Origin: Phytoseiulus persimilis
Lineage: Eukaryota > Arthropoda > Arachnida > Mesostigmata > Phytoseiidae
Assembly (NCBI GenBank): GCA_037576195.1
Contig: CM075101.1
Location: forward strand, 39,246,001-39,310,000
Reading direction: 5' to 3'
Length of the DNA: 64,000 bases
Position 1 is the stretch's first letter. The number at the start of each line of letters is the position of its first letter. The position numbers and the translations under genes are program-made. The notes under the pieces were generated by a model, which did no database searches, was not told the DNA's origin, and was given only the letters and a program-made list of their open reading frames with translations. This document shows, one piece after another, positions 53,478 through 64,000 of this stretch.

Positions 53478-54782
53478 GCTCAGATGCGGGCTTTCGTTCG
53501 CAATGGTCTCCTAACGGGACATTGGATCCTGTCCACAGAATTCGTCTGCGATAAGCGGCGAGACGTGCTTGTATGACTCGCGTCGAATGTGAAAAAGCTT
53601 TCCCAGTAAGCGGGCACTTCACGCCATACCGGCCGATCATCGGTAAACGGCGGCATCGAGATTGCGGAGAGGCTTTCCGGCATGCACAGAAGATCCGAAT
53701 TCCAACAACGAAGGTCAATACATTCCCTGGGAGTCGGCCCAAGATCCTCAAAGATTCAGGGACGAAGCCAGAACGAATGCCTTCCGGACTTCGTCGCTCC
53801 GGGCTCACCGTGGTCGATACCGTCGCACGGCATCCTACTCAGGTTTCGAAGTCCGATGGTCCGTGTTGCTGCTGACAGAGCTCACGCCGCTCTCGGTCGA
53901 AATCACTGTCCGTGGAGGTACTCAATCTGACGCGGAACCGTGGCATGTCAACGAATCTAATGTACTCAAAAGAATGGGAGCCTCAGGAAGCGAAGTTTTT
54001 CTGTCCATCAGAGCGATTATCGCGATGGAGTAATCCCGAGAGCCCCAAATCACTGCTTCTCGCTTTATTGCACTCAGGTCATCCTTGGTCCCACCCAGCG
54101 GGAGTAAAAAACATGAACAGAACAGAGTACTACTCCAGGCACTCTGATTCCGTGAAATCAGTTCGGCAACGAGTTCCGTCCACGGAACAGCTAGTAGAGT
54201 CCGTCCTAACTAGTCGTTGAAGAACACAATTCCCTCCTCGCGCACATGAAGACGACTCGATGATCGGTCTATTCGGAGATGGCTTTGAGATCGAATCCCT
54301 ATCGCATGAGAATTGAATTCCGAGTTCCATTTTGAGTCCCTCCGAGATCCCTTCCTCGAGTTCAGTCTCTTTCGCCGTCCCGGATCTTTCTTCCGGGACG
54401 GTCAACTGCCGTGTCTCCGAACTCGAGCTTCCATCTTCGAAGTACATCTGATGCTCAGGGTCTCGGACGCGAGATTCTACTTTCGTGGAGTTCCTCGCGG
54501 TCTGCGCTGAGACTTCGACAACAGGGCACATATCGATCGATATGTGAAGCCGCCGACCACGGCTCGTTCACATCCCTCCACCCCGACTTCAATCTACGCG
54601 GGAGCAATCGACCGTTACACAGTCAAAATACACAGCTTACAAGAGAATTTGGTTTATTGACACAAGAATACCTAAATATGATTCTGACTCCATATAAATA
54701 CAACCCGTGAATCAATGTATCCGTTTCGGATTCACCCCCAGACACACTGTGACGTTCCCTCTGTGCAAAGAAAAGTGTTTTT
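53478..54782. other. Intergenic region between the receptor gene and PNUTS
   Basis: Both flanking genes are on the minus strand, so this 1.3 kb should hold the receptor gene's promoter and 5' UTR and sequence past the PNUTS poly(A) site. Open frames such as 54531-54130 (minus) and 53573-53875 (plus) show no domain or convincing splice sites. A second AATAAA on the minus strand (54658-54653) may be a distal PNUTS signal. Confidence 0.45.
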
Positions 54783-54788
54783 TTTATT
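54783..54788 (-). terminator. Poly(A) signal of PNUTS
   Basis: AATAAA on the minus strand begins 42 bases after the PNUTS stop codon. It is followed in transcript direction by A/T-rich sequence and another AATAAA at 54658-54653. Confidence 0.6.
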
Positions 54789-54829
54789 AACCAGTGTATG
54801 AACAATTTTTCTATGTATCATCGTATATT

Positions 54830-57800
54830 TCACCGATGGTCAGGGCCATTGACGCCCGGATGCAAAAATGTACACCCGGCTCCGAAACGACAATGTCCTT
54901 GTTTGAAGAATTTACACAATGTGCGGGGTGGCCCGCGAATATTGTTTCTGTTACCACCACGACCTCTCCGTCGTTCATTGCCAATGTGAGGGGGAGCGGC
55001 TGGGCCACCCATCGGCGCCCAATGACCTCCTTCGTTGTCCATCATATGCATGCGCGGTGGTGGAATATGTACAGGCGGCATCGGCGGTCCAGGGGGACCA
55101 CTTGTCGGTATGAACATAGGGGGCGTCAAGTCTTGAGGACCCATCGGAGGGACCAGGGGGGCCACCATTGGGAACTGAGGCTCCGGTGGAATAATTGGGA
55201 CGTCGATCGGGCCCAGAGGTTGAGCTCCGATTTGAGGGGTGCACACATTTGCCAGAAGATTCGAAAGTGCTTCCGGTAGAACTGCAGCAGCGACCTCTTG
55301 GCTAGGCCAAGACTCTTGAGCGGGGGCATCGACGTCTTCGAGAGGGATCATTTTTGTTTCTGCGGAATCGATTGATGATCGTCGATTCTCTGGATCAGGC
55401 TCGGCCGGCGATTCTGGGATATTTCTTCGGTTGAAGTAGAGAACCTCGAGAACGCTGGCTTGTCTGATAGCCTCGAGCTTCGCCATCTCGGATTTGTTGC
55501 CAATTTCATGGGGCTTGAGACATGGCTGTCGATCATTGACGAACTCTATCACGCACGGCATCGTCCATTGCTGCTGCTCCTCCATTCGGTCATTCGGTGC
55601 TCTCAAGCGCTCCCGTTCCATTCGCATCTCGATCATTTTGATATCTACACTGCCGTCAACCTTCATTCCTTGTTGCATATGATTGATGTTGTTGACATTG
55701 ATTCGCTCGTTGGGATCGTGCTCAAAGTAGTGGAATGTTTTCAAGTCCGAGTCTTCCTTCCACCGAACGGATTTCTTCACGCGGTTCCTGTTCGTGACGA
55801 TGGTGAGGATCGACTTCACACCAGCGGGGTTGCTCGAGCTCTCGGACAACGTTTGAAGAACAACAGGAATCCCCTCTTCCTCGGGTTCCGCGCTACCTTC
55901 TTTCGGGTTGGCGTCTGAGCTCTCGGGGAGGTCGTCTTGCGAAGCGCTCGACGTAGATTCCTGAGATGCATCGTCTGCGGGAACATTGCCACTTAGAAAT
56001 GTCAGACGAGTTCATATTGCTATAATCAAGGAAAAATGTTCGAAGGAATTTCCAGAAAGTGTATCGCACTTACCAATTTTTGGGATTTTTTCGGCGGGTT
56101 CGTCGCTGCTCTCTTCTTTGTCGCTCTCCTCTTCTATGATTGCTTTTCGTGTGCGACTCCTGAGCGTTCTTCTGTTTGAGCTGGTGTCTTCCTCTTCGAG
56201 CGTGTCCTTATAGAAGGAAAGTTGCGGAGGTGGTTCTTTCGATTTGACCGAGCTTTCGATGCTCTCTTCATTATCGGGAACTAGATCTGCGGCTTGTTCG
56301 TTGTCTTCGTTGCCGCTCTCATCCTTGCTGTTCTCCCGCTTCAATTCGCCTGTCTTTTTCGCCGACGATGCAAGTACTTCGTTGAGCTTCCGCTTCTTCT
56401 TGGCGGCACCTTGACTACTCTTCTCAGCTGGCGCGGATGCATTCAACGCATTCATGAATCCCTCGTTCTCCATTATGAGATGAGCAGGCTTGGGAGGTGC
56501 GATGAGCTTGATGTTGCCAACTTGCTGTTCCGTCTGATTAAGGTGGGCGTTCATAATTGAAGCACGAACTCCGCTAGGACCAGAGAGATTTCGTAAGCCC
56601 GAAAGAGGGACGGGAGGTTTGGAAAGCGCGCTCGATGCCGAGGCTGCGGGCTTTACAACTTTCTTTTTCTGTAGCTTCGCCGCGCTGGCGTCATCTTCGA
56701 GGAAGGACGCTAAACGGAGCTTCGATCCGAATTCTTTGACAGTCTTGGGACGTTCGGTTTTGGGCTTTCGAAGCTCGGGCGGTGTGGGTGGTCTCGGAGG
56801 TATGACGTCGGTCATGTCATCTGCCACGTCCACGCTATTGGATGATTTGATCTTCTTATTAGAAACTTTCTCTGCATCATCCGTTTCCTTGCGTTTCTCG
56901 CCCTAGAGATGTGAAAAATGAACTTAGTGATGAATGCGGAGCACAAGAGTCATGGGAAAGCGGATCCTCAGTGATGACCTTTCATCATGATTGAAAAGAA
57001 TGACTCACCTTGGACGAAATCTCTTTGTCTCTTTTCCTATCCTTATCCTTGCGATCTTTCCTGTCTCGCTCTTTGTCTTTCTCAGACCGTGATGAGCTCT
57101 TGTGCTTGTGCCGATCCTTATCGTCCTGCGGGACAGCGAAACGCTCAGTCAGAATTCAAATCCAGTATGCTATAGGGCCGAATTCTCAACCAGGACGGCA
57201 CTACTATGAGGAATGTTTTCGAGGAACACAATGTAACAAACCTTCTTCTTGTCATCGCTGCGTTTACTGCTCCGATCCTTGTCTTTGCGTTCTTTCCGAC
57301 GCTCTTTCTCTTTTGATTCATCGTTGCTTTTAACCAATTTCATCCATTTCGTGACGAGAGCATCTGCTTTTTGGGCGAGCTCTCCATCGTCGTGCTTTGC
57401 CAAACTCTTGAGGAACATTACAATTAATTAATCATCTGATGGATAATCCTGATTGGGGAAGCCCCGAGAACAAGCGACCTTCTCTGGAATATAGGATATG
57501 AACCAACCTTAACAATCTTGGCTATTGAGTTGGATTTGAGGCGTTCGATGGTCATTGGGAGTCTGTCGAGTAAATCGATGAGCTCCTTGAGAAAAGAAGG
57601 GTTGTCCTTCGCCTCGTCTATCCACAATAACAACGTTCCCCATCCATCCTGATCAAGGTAACTGGAATTTGAAGTCTCGTCAGTTTTTCAAGTCTCCCTC
57701 TGTAAAGCTCATGCAAAGGAGAACGAAGCCGGGAGGTGATAAAACATGGAAACAACGAGCTGATCATGCGAAGAGATTCATTGGGGGTGAGGCGCTTTGC

Positions 57801-59627
57801 TGAACAGAAACTGCTCGTGATTACTGTGTTACGTCACATGCGAAAGTTTAGGTGGAATTCTTGTCCAGCCAGAATGACTATAAGATCAGTATCCGAGGAC
57901 AGGTTGAAGTCAACGAGACAATCTGTGCACAGCTAAGTTTTAGAGAGCTCATCTTCGCCCGGAGGGATTCCTATCGAGCTTGCAAGAGTTTTCGTCCCCG
58001 ATCGGAAACTTGATGTCGACTTACATATCGAGTATCTGTGGTGATGTCGCTTTGAGTACACAACAATATATACAACGACTGACGAGTTTCCTTGAGAATC
58101 GTTTCATAAGACTGCAATGAAAATAAATTCTGAGTAAACCATCTTTTCTGCAACACAGACAACTTCTTGAAATGAGGCCTAGCGTAGGGGAATAGAAGAA
58201 TCGCAAACATGGGGAATTCTCAGAGTTCGTTTGATTCGAGCGCAGAAGGTCTCGGTCCCGTTGCACGAGTTGAGGGGTACGCGTCCGTTTTTTGCGGAAT
58301 TTCATGCGCTTCTTCGGCTCGTGAAAAGCGTGAGACCATGACGATTTCGCAACCCGTCATGGGCTGAGCTACCACTACAATGATTTTCTCGGAAGCCTCT
58401 CCTGCTGTGCCGTTGTCTTCAGGATTGTTTTGGCACTGCCACCCGAGTGAGGTAGAGTGCCGACTCAAACACGCTCGATCAATGATGACAGAGGGGGCGC
58501 AACGAGCACCCTTGCTCCCAACTCTTCATCAAGAGCGCCAACGGCAACGCTGACGGATCAAGTTCTGTAGAGGACTACATGGTCTCCGGCAATCACGCTC
58601 GTCAAGGAGGCGACGTTAACGGGCGGGCATTCAAGCACAACGCTCTTCGCAGGAAGTACAGCAAACTCTGAATCAGTCGGAGTGTCTCACTCTAGAAACG
58701 TGAACACTGAACTTCCTTCGAAGTTGAACGGTACAACTCCCGGATATTTGCTACCACTCTGGCCCCGCACACGTATCCTATCCAACTCGCCCATCTAGTC
58801 TCGCACACTTTTCTCGGGAATCATTCGCACAGTCTCCAGACTTAAAGGAGTCCACATTTATGGCTGAGTTTCACACTATCGGACCTTCGGCGCATCACGC
58901 CTCGGCACCGATATTCACTATGTTCTCATTCGTCGTATCTCGGAGGATTCGACGCTTAATTTTTGCGGGTTTCTCGAGTTGTCTGTCTCAGGGACAGATT
59001 TACCAATCATTTAAGAGTCACTGGAATCTTGCGTCGTCTTCAGGATTTGCGCAACTTAATTATCTGCATTGGGAACTGAAGCGGATTTCGATGCTGAGGG
59101 TTTCCTTGAAATTCATTGTCTTTGCGGGTGTATAAGTTCCTCTCGATCCGGAATTCATAGTCCCGCTCAAGATGATGATGCTGGTTTGTCAGTCCCCTGC
59201 CGTTAAGCAAGAAATGACGCACTGGCATTTGGTGGCTTGAACTTTATTGATTGCCGGCCGTCGCCCCTGCATCAGCTTTGCAGCCCGTGATTTGCGCTGT
59301 TGATTGGATATTGTATTCGATTCCTGTGATCGCCGATGGTTCTCCGTCCCCTCATTCTCCATGTGTACTTGTTTTTCTCTCAAACCGAGAGCCGACAAAT
59401 TCACCCCGAAATCAAACGAACTCAATCCCATTCCGAAATGGCGCAACCTCGACTCAAATCGACCATTCTCTACCAGCTCAGAATCTAATAATAGTGAAAA
59501 AACAACCCGTAGGCAGTCATAATACAAACCTAGAGAGCCTCGACACCTCGTCGGCATCTTTGATGCCGCCGTCTTCCGAGAGCAACGGCGACAATGCCTT
59601 CAGCAGCTGTCCGGGATCAATGGGTGC
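54830..59627 (-). CDS. PPP1R10: PP1 nuclear targeting subunit PNUTS (PPP1R10), initiator exon not found
   Basis: Nuclear scaffold that binds protein phosphatase 1 and, in the PTW/PP1 complex with WDR82 and TOX4, controls RNA polymerase II elongation and termination. Seven exons join in frame: 59627-59530, 58111-58025, 57661-57508, 57406-57242, 57125-57009, 56902-56074 and 55974-54830, giving 864 residues. The first begins in phase 0 after an acceptor and reads APIDPGQLLKAL, matching the vertebrate N-terminus after its first residues, so only a few codons with the ATG are missing. Residues 1 to about 115 form the TFIIS-N/LW domain (RKLVSRC, LDQDGWGTLLLW). Then come a long Lys/Arg/Asp/Glu-rich stretch, a conserved patch with PPRPPTPPELRKPKTERPKTVKEFG, and the PP1-docking RVxF motif KSVRW (551-555) with the following HYFEHDPNERINVN. 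A Pro/Gly-rich, RGRGG segment follows, ending in a CCCH zinc finger (C837, C845, C851, H855). The Gly/His repeat region is much shorter than in vertebrates. Confidence 0.94.
58112..59529 (-). other. Long first internal intron of PNUTS
   Basis: At 1418 bases this is by far the longest intron in the three certain genes; all others are 75 to 363 bases. Its splice sites are AG|GTTTGT (donor) and TTTTCATTGCAG (acceptor), both phase 2. Open frames within it on both strands match nothing known. Long introns near the 5' end often carry regulatory elements, but none is recognisable here. Confidence 0.8.
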
Positions 59628-61070
59628 CTGGAATCGAATTTGATTTAGCCACCAATACGAAGACCACAGTTTGGTTCGGAGGAAGGCTGCGCCCTCTTCG
59701 ACGCAGGACATGATCGACTGCAACTGTCTGATCCCGCCCCAAGTACCGGTCACTGATTCTAGCGCGAGAGAAGCCAAGCGAGTTGGAGAAAGTCGATCGA
59801 CCTCGCACGCTGAGAATTGAGGTTTGCTTGAGGCCTCTTCGAATTCGTATATTTGTCGGACTTGCAACGAATTTTCCAAAGGTCGGACTCGGAAGACATG
59901 TGATGTCAAATTACTTCGTACATTCGCAACTGTCGAACTCGACCGAACATGAGAAGGACGCGGTGCTCGGAATGGCTGATCTCGTCTTGGGATGAGTATT
60001 ATTGAGGAGTAACAAAAATATCCCCACCCAGATTGGAGGTTTTCTCATGCCTCATCATGACGAACCGGGAGTGAATCGTGAATACTGGTGCTATCGTACT
60101 CTTGGGAGCCATTCAAAACAAGCACCTAACGAAAATTCGGATGGAAGCCAGCGATGTATTGCCAGACAAGGCCGCATCGGCAGTTCTCATCCATGTCTGT
60201 AATGCATGACCTCGTCTCCCGGCTCCTCGGAAGACTAACTCAAGATTCCGTCTTCTCATGCTCAACTCGGAAAAGCACTTCTCGTGAAATCGACATTGCG
60301 AGCTGTCGATTCCCGAACTATAGGGCTCGCCCAGATGTTGGGATTCCAGCCCATACTGATGCTGGATTTTCTCGGCACAGACTCGTGACCGCATACGAAT
60401 CGCTACTTATTCCGATACATCGAGTCATGTGAACCGTTTAACACACCGTGATCTTCACTATCATTCTCGATGACGAACGCCTCTGGAAAGCCGGCGGATT
60501 TCAAGGAGGGAAGGATCACGGAGCATAGGAAGTTGACCAGTGAACTATTGAAGGTGAAAACTTAGAGACAGCCCGTCCCTTCCGAGTACTGAAGAGCTAT
60601 CCCACAGCAGCGCTCTAATATCACGGGATGAGATGAGGCAGCAATATGTCACCGTTCCTGGTCCCAATGAGGAATCAACTACAGCTAAATTCTCTTCGGT
60701 TCGATCAGGGTCCTGAAAACTCTTCTCCTAGACCCGTGCTCATACTAGATTTGTGGATCATTCATTCTGCACTTACCATTGAGTATATGTAATGGATGCG
60801 GTTCGGAATTGAACGAGTCAAATCCTTTCTTCCTCGCGGACCTCCTGCGTCTTGTTCTTGTGAAGGGTCAATTGCGGGACCGATAACAATTCCGAAGCGA
60901 TTCTGTGATACTGCAGAGTACTCTACATCATAGAACGCTATATTCGGTCTCAGCTCAGGTAACCAATAACAGCCGCTTTTCCTCGCTACCCAAAAATCGT
61001 TGTAGGTCTCACTTCTAAAATTCGAAAGCGGAGAAACTGATTAATTAAAGGCACTCTCGTTGCTCCACAG
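59628..61070. other. Upstream of the resolved PNUTS exons
   Basis: The initiator exon of PNUTS, its 5' UTR and promoter should lie here or further right. The frame of the first resolved exon stays open upstream to an ATG at 59909, so a longer first exon is possible, but the acceptor at 59629-59628 and family comparison favour a short separate ATG exon. No other gene is recognised. Confidence 0.4.
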
Positions 61071-61512
61071 ACAACACAGTCAACCAAGAGATCAACATCG
61101 ATGCTGCATGAGAACCCCCCGAAGAATAAGCCGAGATTGCTTCGTAGGCTCCCTTCAGATTCGAGGCGGATCAATCCTCTCTCAGCGGACTCGACTGTGC
61201 CTCGGAATTCCGCTGAACTGACCGCTTCGCGGAATCATCTTCGGCTTGGAATGCTCGTCGGGTCAGTTATCATCCATCCAAACCACAAGAAGTGCAGAGC
61301 TAGCAAGATACCAGAATTGGAGCACTCAGACAAGCTCCGTCGCTCCCTCTCAGGATTCCGAACCCTATCGCCGATACTTTCCCTCGTTCGGCGCAATCCG
61401 CGTTCACAACTAACCTTCCAACGCCCCGAAATGATAGTTCTCAGAACTCTATTGCGGCGTTCGAACCCACCACGAACTGAAACATCTTCGATCGAATCAT
61501 CGATATCCAGGG
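61071..61512 (+). other. Candidate plus-strand exon, basic Ser/Arg-rich
   Basis: A good acceptor (GTTGCTCCACAG) ends at 61070 and a near-consensus donor (CCAGGG|GTAAGTTC) starts at 61513. The 442 bases between are fully open in one frame, beginning TTQSTKRSTSMLHENPPKNK. Without splicing, the same frame runs on to a stop at 61806-61808, 235 codons from the ATG at 61101. The product is very basic with many Ser and Arg and no known domain. It could be an internal exon of an unrecognised gene or a chance frame. Confidence 0.28.
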
Positions 61513-64000
61513 GTAAGTTCATGAACCGCGAAAATTTGGAGCAGGAAATCCGTCGAAAGATGAGTGATCGAAAAGTCATAGCCAGGCAGGGTCGTCTCAG
61601 GGTACCCAATCGACTGATTTCGACTCTTTCTACGCGAGTTCGGCAGCCCCGACGCACTGGAGCACCCCGTCTTCTACGAGGAGCGCAGATTGTCGAACTG
61701 GATCAATCTCCTCGAAGTAAGAAACTTCCACGATTACTGAACGGCTCTCGAAATAAGAGTGACGTCATGGCACTCGATCGTCTTGGATCTCATTCCTTGA
61801 CCGACTGAAGCAGAAAGATTGAGATGTGCCAAGTGACTTCAGAGGTATCGAAGGTTTCCGTGCCCCTCTACATCGAGCTACGCTGGATTTCCACTCAAGT
61901 GATGAGTTTTCCGAGCTTCGGGGTGCACTCGGGTGCGTAAAGAAGTTGAACTGATTCTCAATGCGCACAGGCAATAATCAGGCGATCAAGATGTTGTACA
62001 GACAAAGATAATTTGAAGTTGTTCTCGTACTGACCGTTTTTGGCTCGTGTGAATCAAGAATTTCGCGATGCTCCGAAAGGACCAGCAATGCGAGGAGAGG
62101 CTGCAAGCTGTTTTTCGCACGAGCTCGGTCTCATTCATTCAATCAATGACCGATTCACCTCATTGATCGATGAGAGGTATCGTTCAGACACGAACTCCGA
62201 CGTCAACTCCGGATAAAGCAACCCTCGAGGGCAGTTCCGGGCAATCGGAAATCTCAACTCAGAAGTGTGCTGAACTCAGTCGACTCGGGTACTCCTTCGA
62301 CCTTCGAAACTCGAGAGCAGATTCTCTAAAGCACTCTCGAAACTCAGCTCTGGTCGCAGCTTAGTTCCACGCCTCCGGTGGAGATCCGGTCTGATATCCG
62401 TTTCGCCGCGAGTTGGAGGGATGCGAAAAGAAATCAGCGAAATTTCAGGCGAGCTTCTCGAAGCTATGTAGAAGTAGAGGAATAACAAGCACAATGGTAG
62501 AAGCGCTCGATCATTCGCCTGTGAATCGGTCCCCGTGGGTTGACGCTGTGCCACTCGAATGCAGAGGAGAAGAGTTCGTGCCTTTTGCTCGGGAGTTCGA
62601 GAAGCAGTTCCGCTCGTTCGGAATCATCGAGAAGCGTCTTCGGGTGACGCGAGTGAGTGAGCGAACGGAGCGAAGTGAATCACCCGCTGACTCGACGAAA
62701 GAGAGAGGACGAGGCTCTCGTCGTATTCGTCGAATGGAGCGGTTCGACCCCCTCGTCTGTGGCTTGCTGCTTGGCTCACCACAAGCTGGTTCGTTCTGCC
62801 CAGAGACGACGCCTGCCTGACGAAGCCGCCAGCTTATTCAGCAATAAGCACAGGCTGTTCGCATGGCTGGCAGCTATGTTCTAAAGCAGGGCGCGCATGC
62901 GCGCGGAACCGCCCGGAACGAATGGCGGCCGCCGTCGACTACGCCGCTGCGCAACAGCAGCAGCCGATTCGGACGGGCACGAGGGTTCACACATTCACTG
63001 TTTAGAAGATCATATGATGTCAGCAATTTTTCCCTACCGTCAGTTGAGCAAACGATTTCGATGAACAACATTGAATATTAGCAGGGGCGCACAGTAAGCC
63101 ATTCACGATGCGCCAGGACTCGGCTGGCGTGAATCGACAGCAACTGACGCCTCTGCTCATGACACCTCAATCTTCAAAGAGAACTCGACAAAATCTGAGT
63201 CGCAACGGCAGATGACGTGGACTGCGTATGGTGGGGTTCAATCGTCCGTCTGCTTGAGGCTCTTGAGATTGCGCTGTCGATGCAGTTCGAGGCGGTTCTT
63301 AAGCGTACACCATGACGATGCCAGCGGCGCGAGTTCTCGCTCTTCGTGACGAAAACGTCAAGGACTACGATGACGGCGACCACAGCCCATGTGCCGCCAT
63401 ATGCTGTAGCAGGTCCCAACCGGAAGGAGTATGACCTTGCGTGGAACGGACACAGCTCACGAATCTGGAGGCTCCAATCGAACAGAATACCAACGAAAGC
63501 CATGCATCATCACACAATTTCGTTATTCAGAGAGATTCACAGGGAGGCAGCCGGAAGGATGATAACCGATCGCTCGACGATTGCGTTGGCGACTTGCAGT
63601 TCTGCAGACAGTTTTCGCCATTCTGAGGTCGCCGAAACAGCAGCAAAGTCGGACTCGTGACCGTCGCGACTGCTATCGAGGTTGTTGCAGTAGACGTTGA
63701 TCAACATGGGTTGAGTATACGGCGATTTCCGAGCATCAATGCCGTAAGCAACTGATTCAAAACACGAATTTCAGAAGCATCAGTCGCGGCATTGGCTCAC
63801 GGCGACGGGCGGACCCATGGAGGGGCACCGACGAGTTAGGCCTAACCAGTTGCACTGAGTAACTTTTCAGACATCGCCGTACCTAATTGTGTGCTCAATC
63901 GAAATATCGACGTTCTTGCCAAACGGCAAATTGCGTCCTCTTATTAAGGATGCAAATCGTAGCACGAGTTGATTTGCTGTCGATTGAACCTGTGGGAGAA
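61513..64000. other. Right end of window, no recognisable gene
   Basis: Short open frames overlap on both strands. The longest plus-strand frame (62413-62820) contains a charged stretch with FVPFAREFEKQFRSFGIIEKRL that looks exon-like, but it has no match I can name and no joined neighbours. Nothing else stands out. Confidence 0.4.

Noticed and set aside
54830-55849. Start of PNUTS coding at 55849
   Set aside because: The codon there is TTG, and the frame continues upstream to an acceptor at 55976-55975 that joins the previous exon in phase.
57010-57333. Ser/Leu/Arg-rich plus-strand frame opposite PNUTS exons
   Set aside because: It is the antisense shadow of the Lys/Asp/Arg-rich PNUTS exons 57125-57009 and 57406-57242.

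Overview
The window is animal nuclear DNA: spliced genes with canonical GT/AG introns, mostly about 75 to 360 bases long, roughly even base composition, and long stretches with no recognisable gene. The protein families (a selectin-like receptor with fucolectin, C-type lectin and sushi modules, found in arthropods as furrowed, plus a CENP-B/pogo-type transposase remnant) suggest an arthropod. Compact introns and even composition would fit a mite, but that assignment is inference. All exon models were built by hand from splice sites, matching intron phases and remembered family landmarks.

Nearly all confident coding content lies in the right third. The plus strand carries CCT7, the eta subunit of the cytosolic chaperonin TRiC (47658-50249, seven exons, complete). 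Facing it tail to tail on the minus strand is a complete single-pass membrane protein with signal peptide, sushi, fucolectin, C-type lectin, sushi and transmembrane segments (53477-51106, eight exons). Upstream, also on the minus strand, is the nuclear PP1 regulator PNUTS/PPP1R10 (59627-54830, seven exons found; the exon with the initiator ATG was not found). These three genes have unrelated jobs (protein folding, cell-surface recognition, transcription-linked dephosphorylation) and need not be functionally linked.

Left of CCT7 is a decayed transposable element (about 44568-45878): two inverted arms of about 355 bases flank a 600-base centre holding a broken transposase fragment. Further left a three-exon plus-strand gene (39829-40974) is predicted to encode a 271-residue serine-rich protein that I do not recognise.

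The first 39 kb and the last 4 kb contain many short open frames on both strands but none I can tie to a family. A few isolated exon-like segments with good splice signals are listed at low confidence. Simple repeats are sparse; the most striking is a run of 22 C upstream of CCT7. I saw no tRNA, rRNA, CRISPR array or bacterial-type operon.
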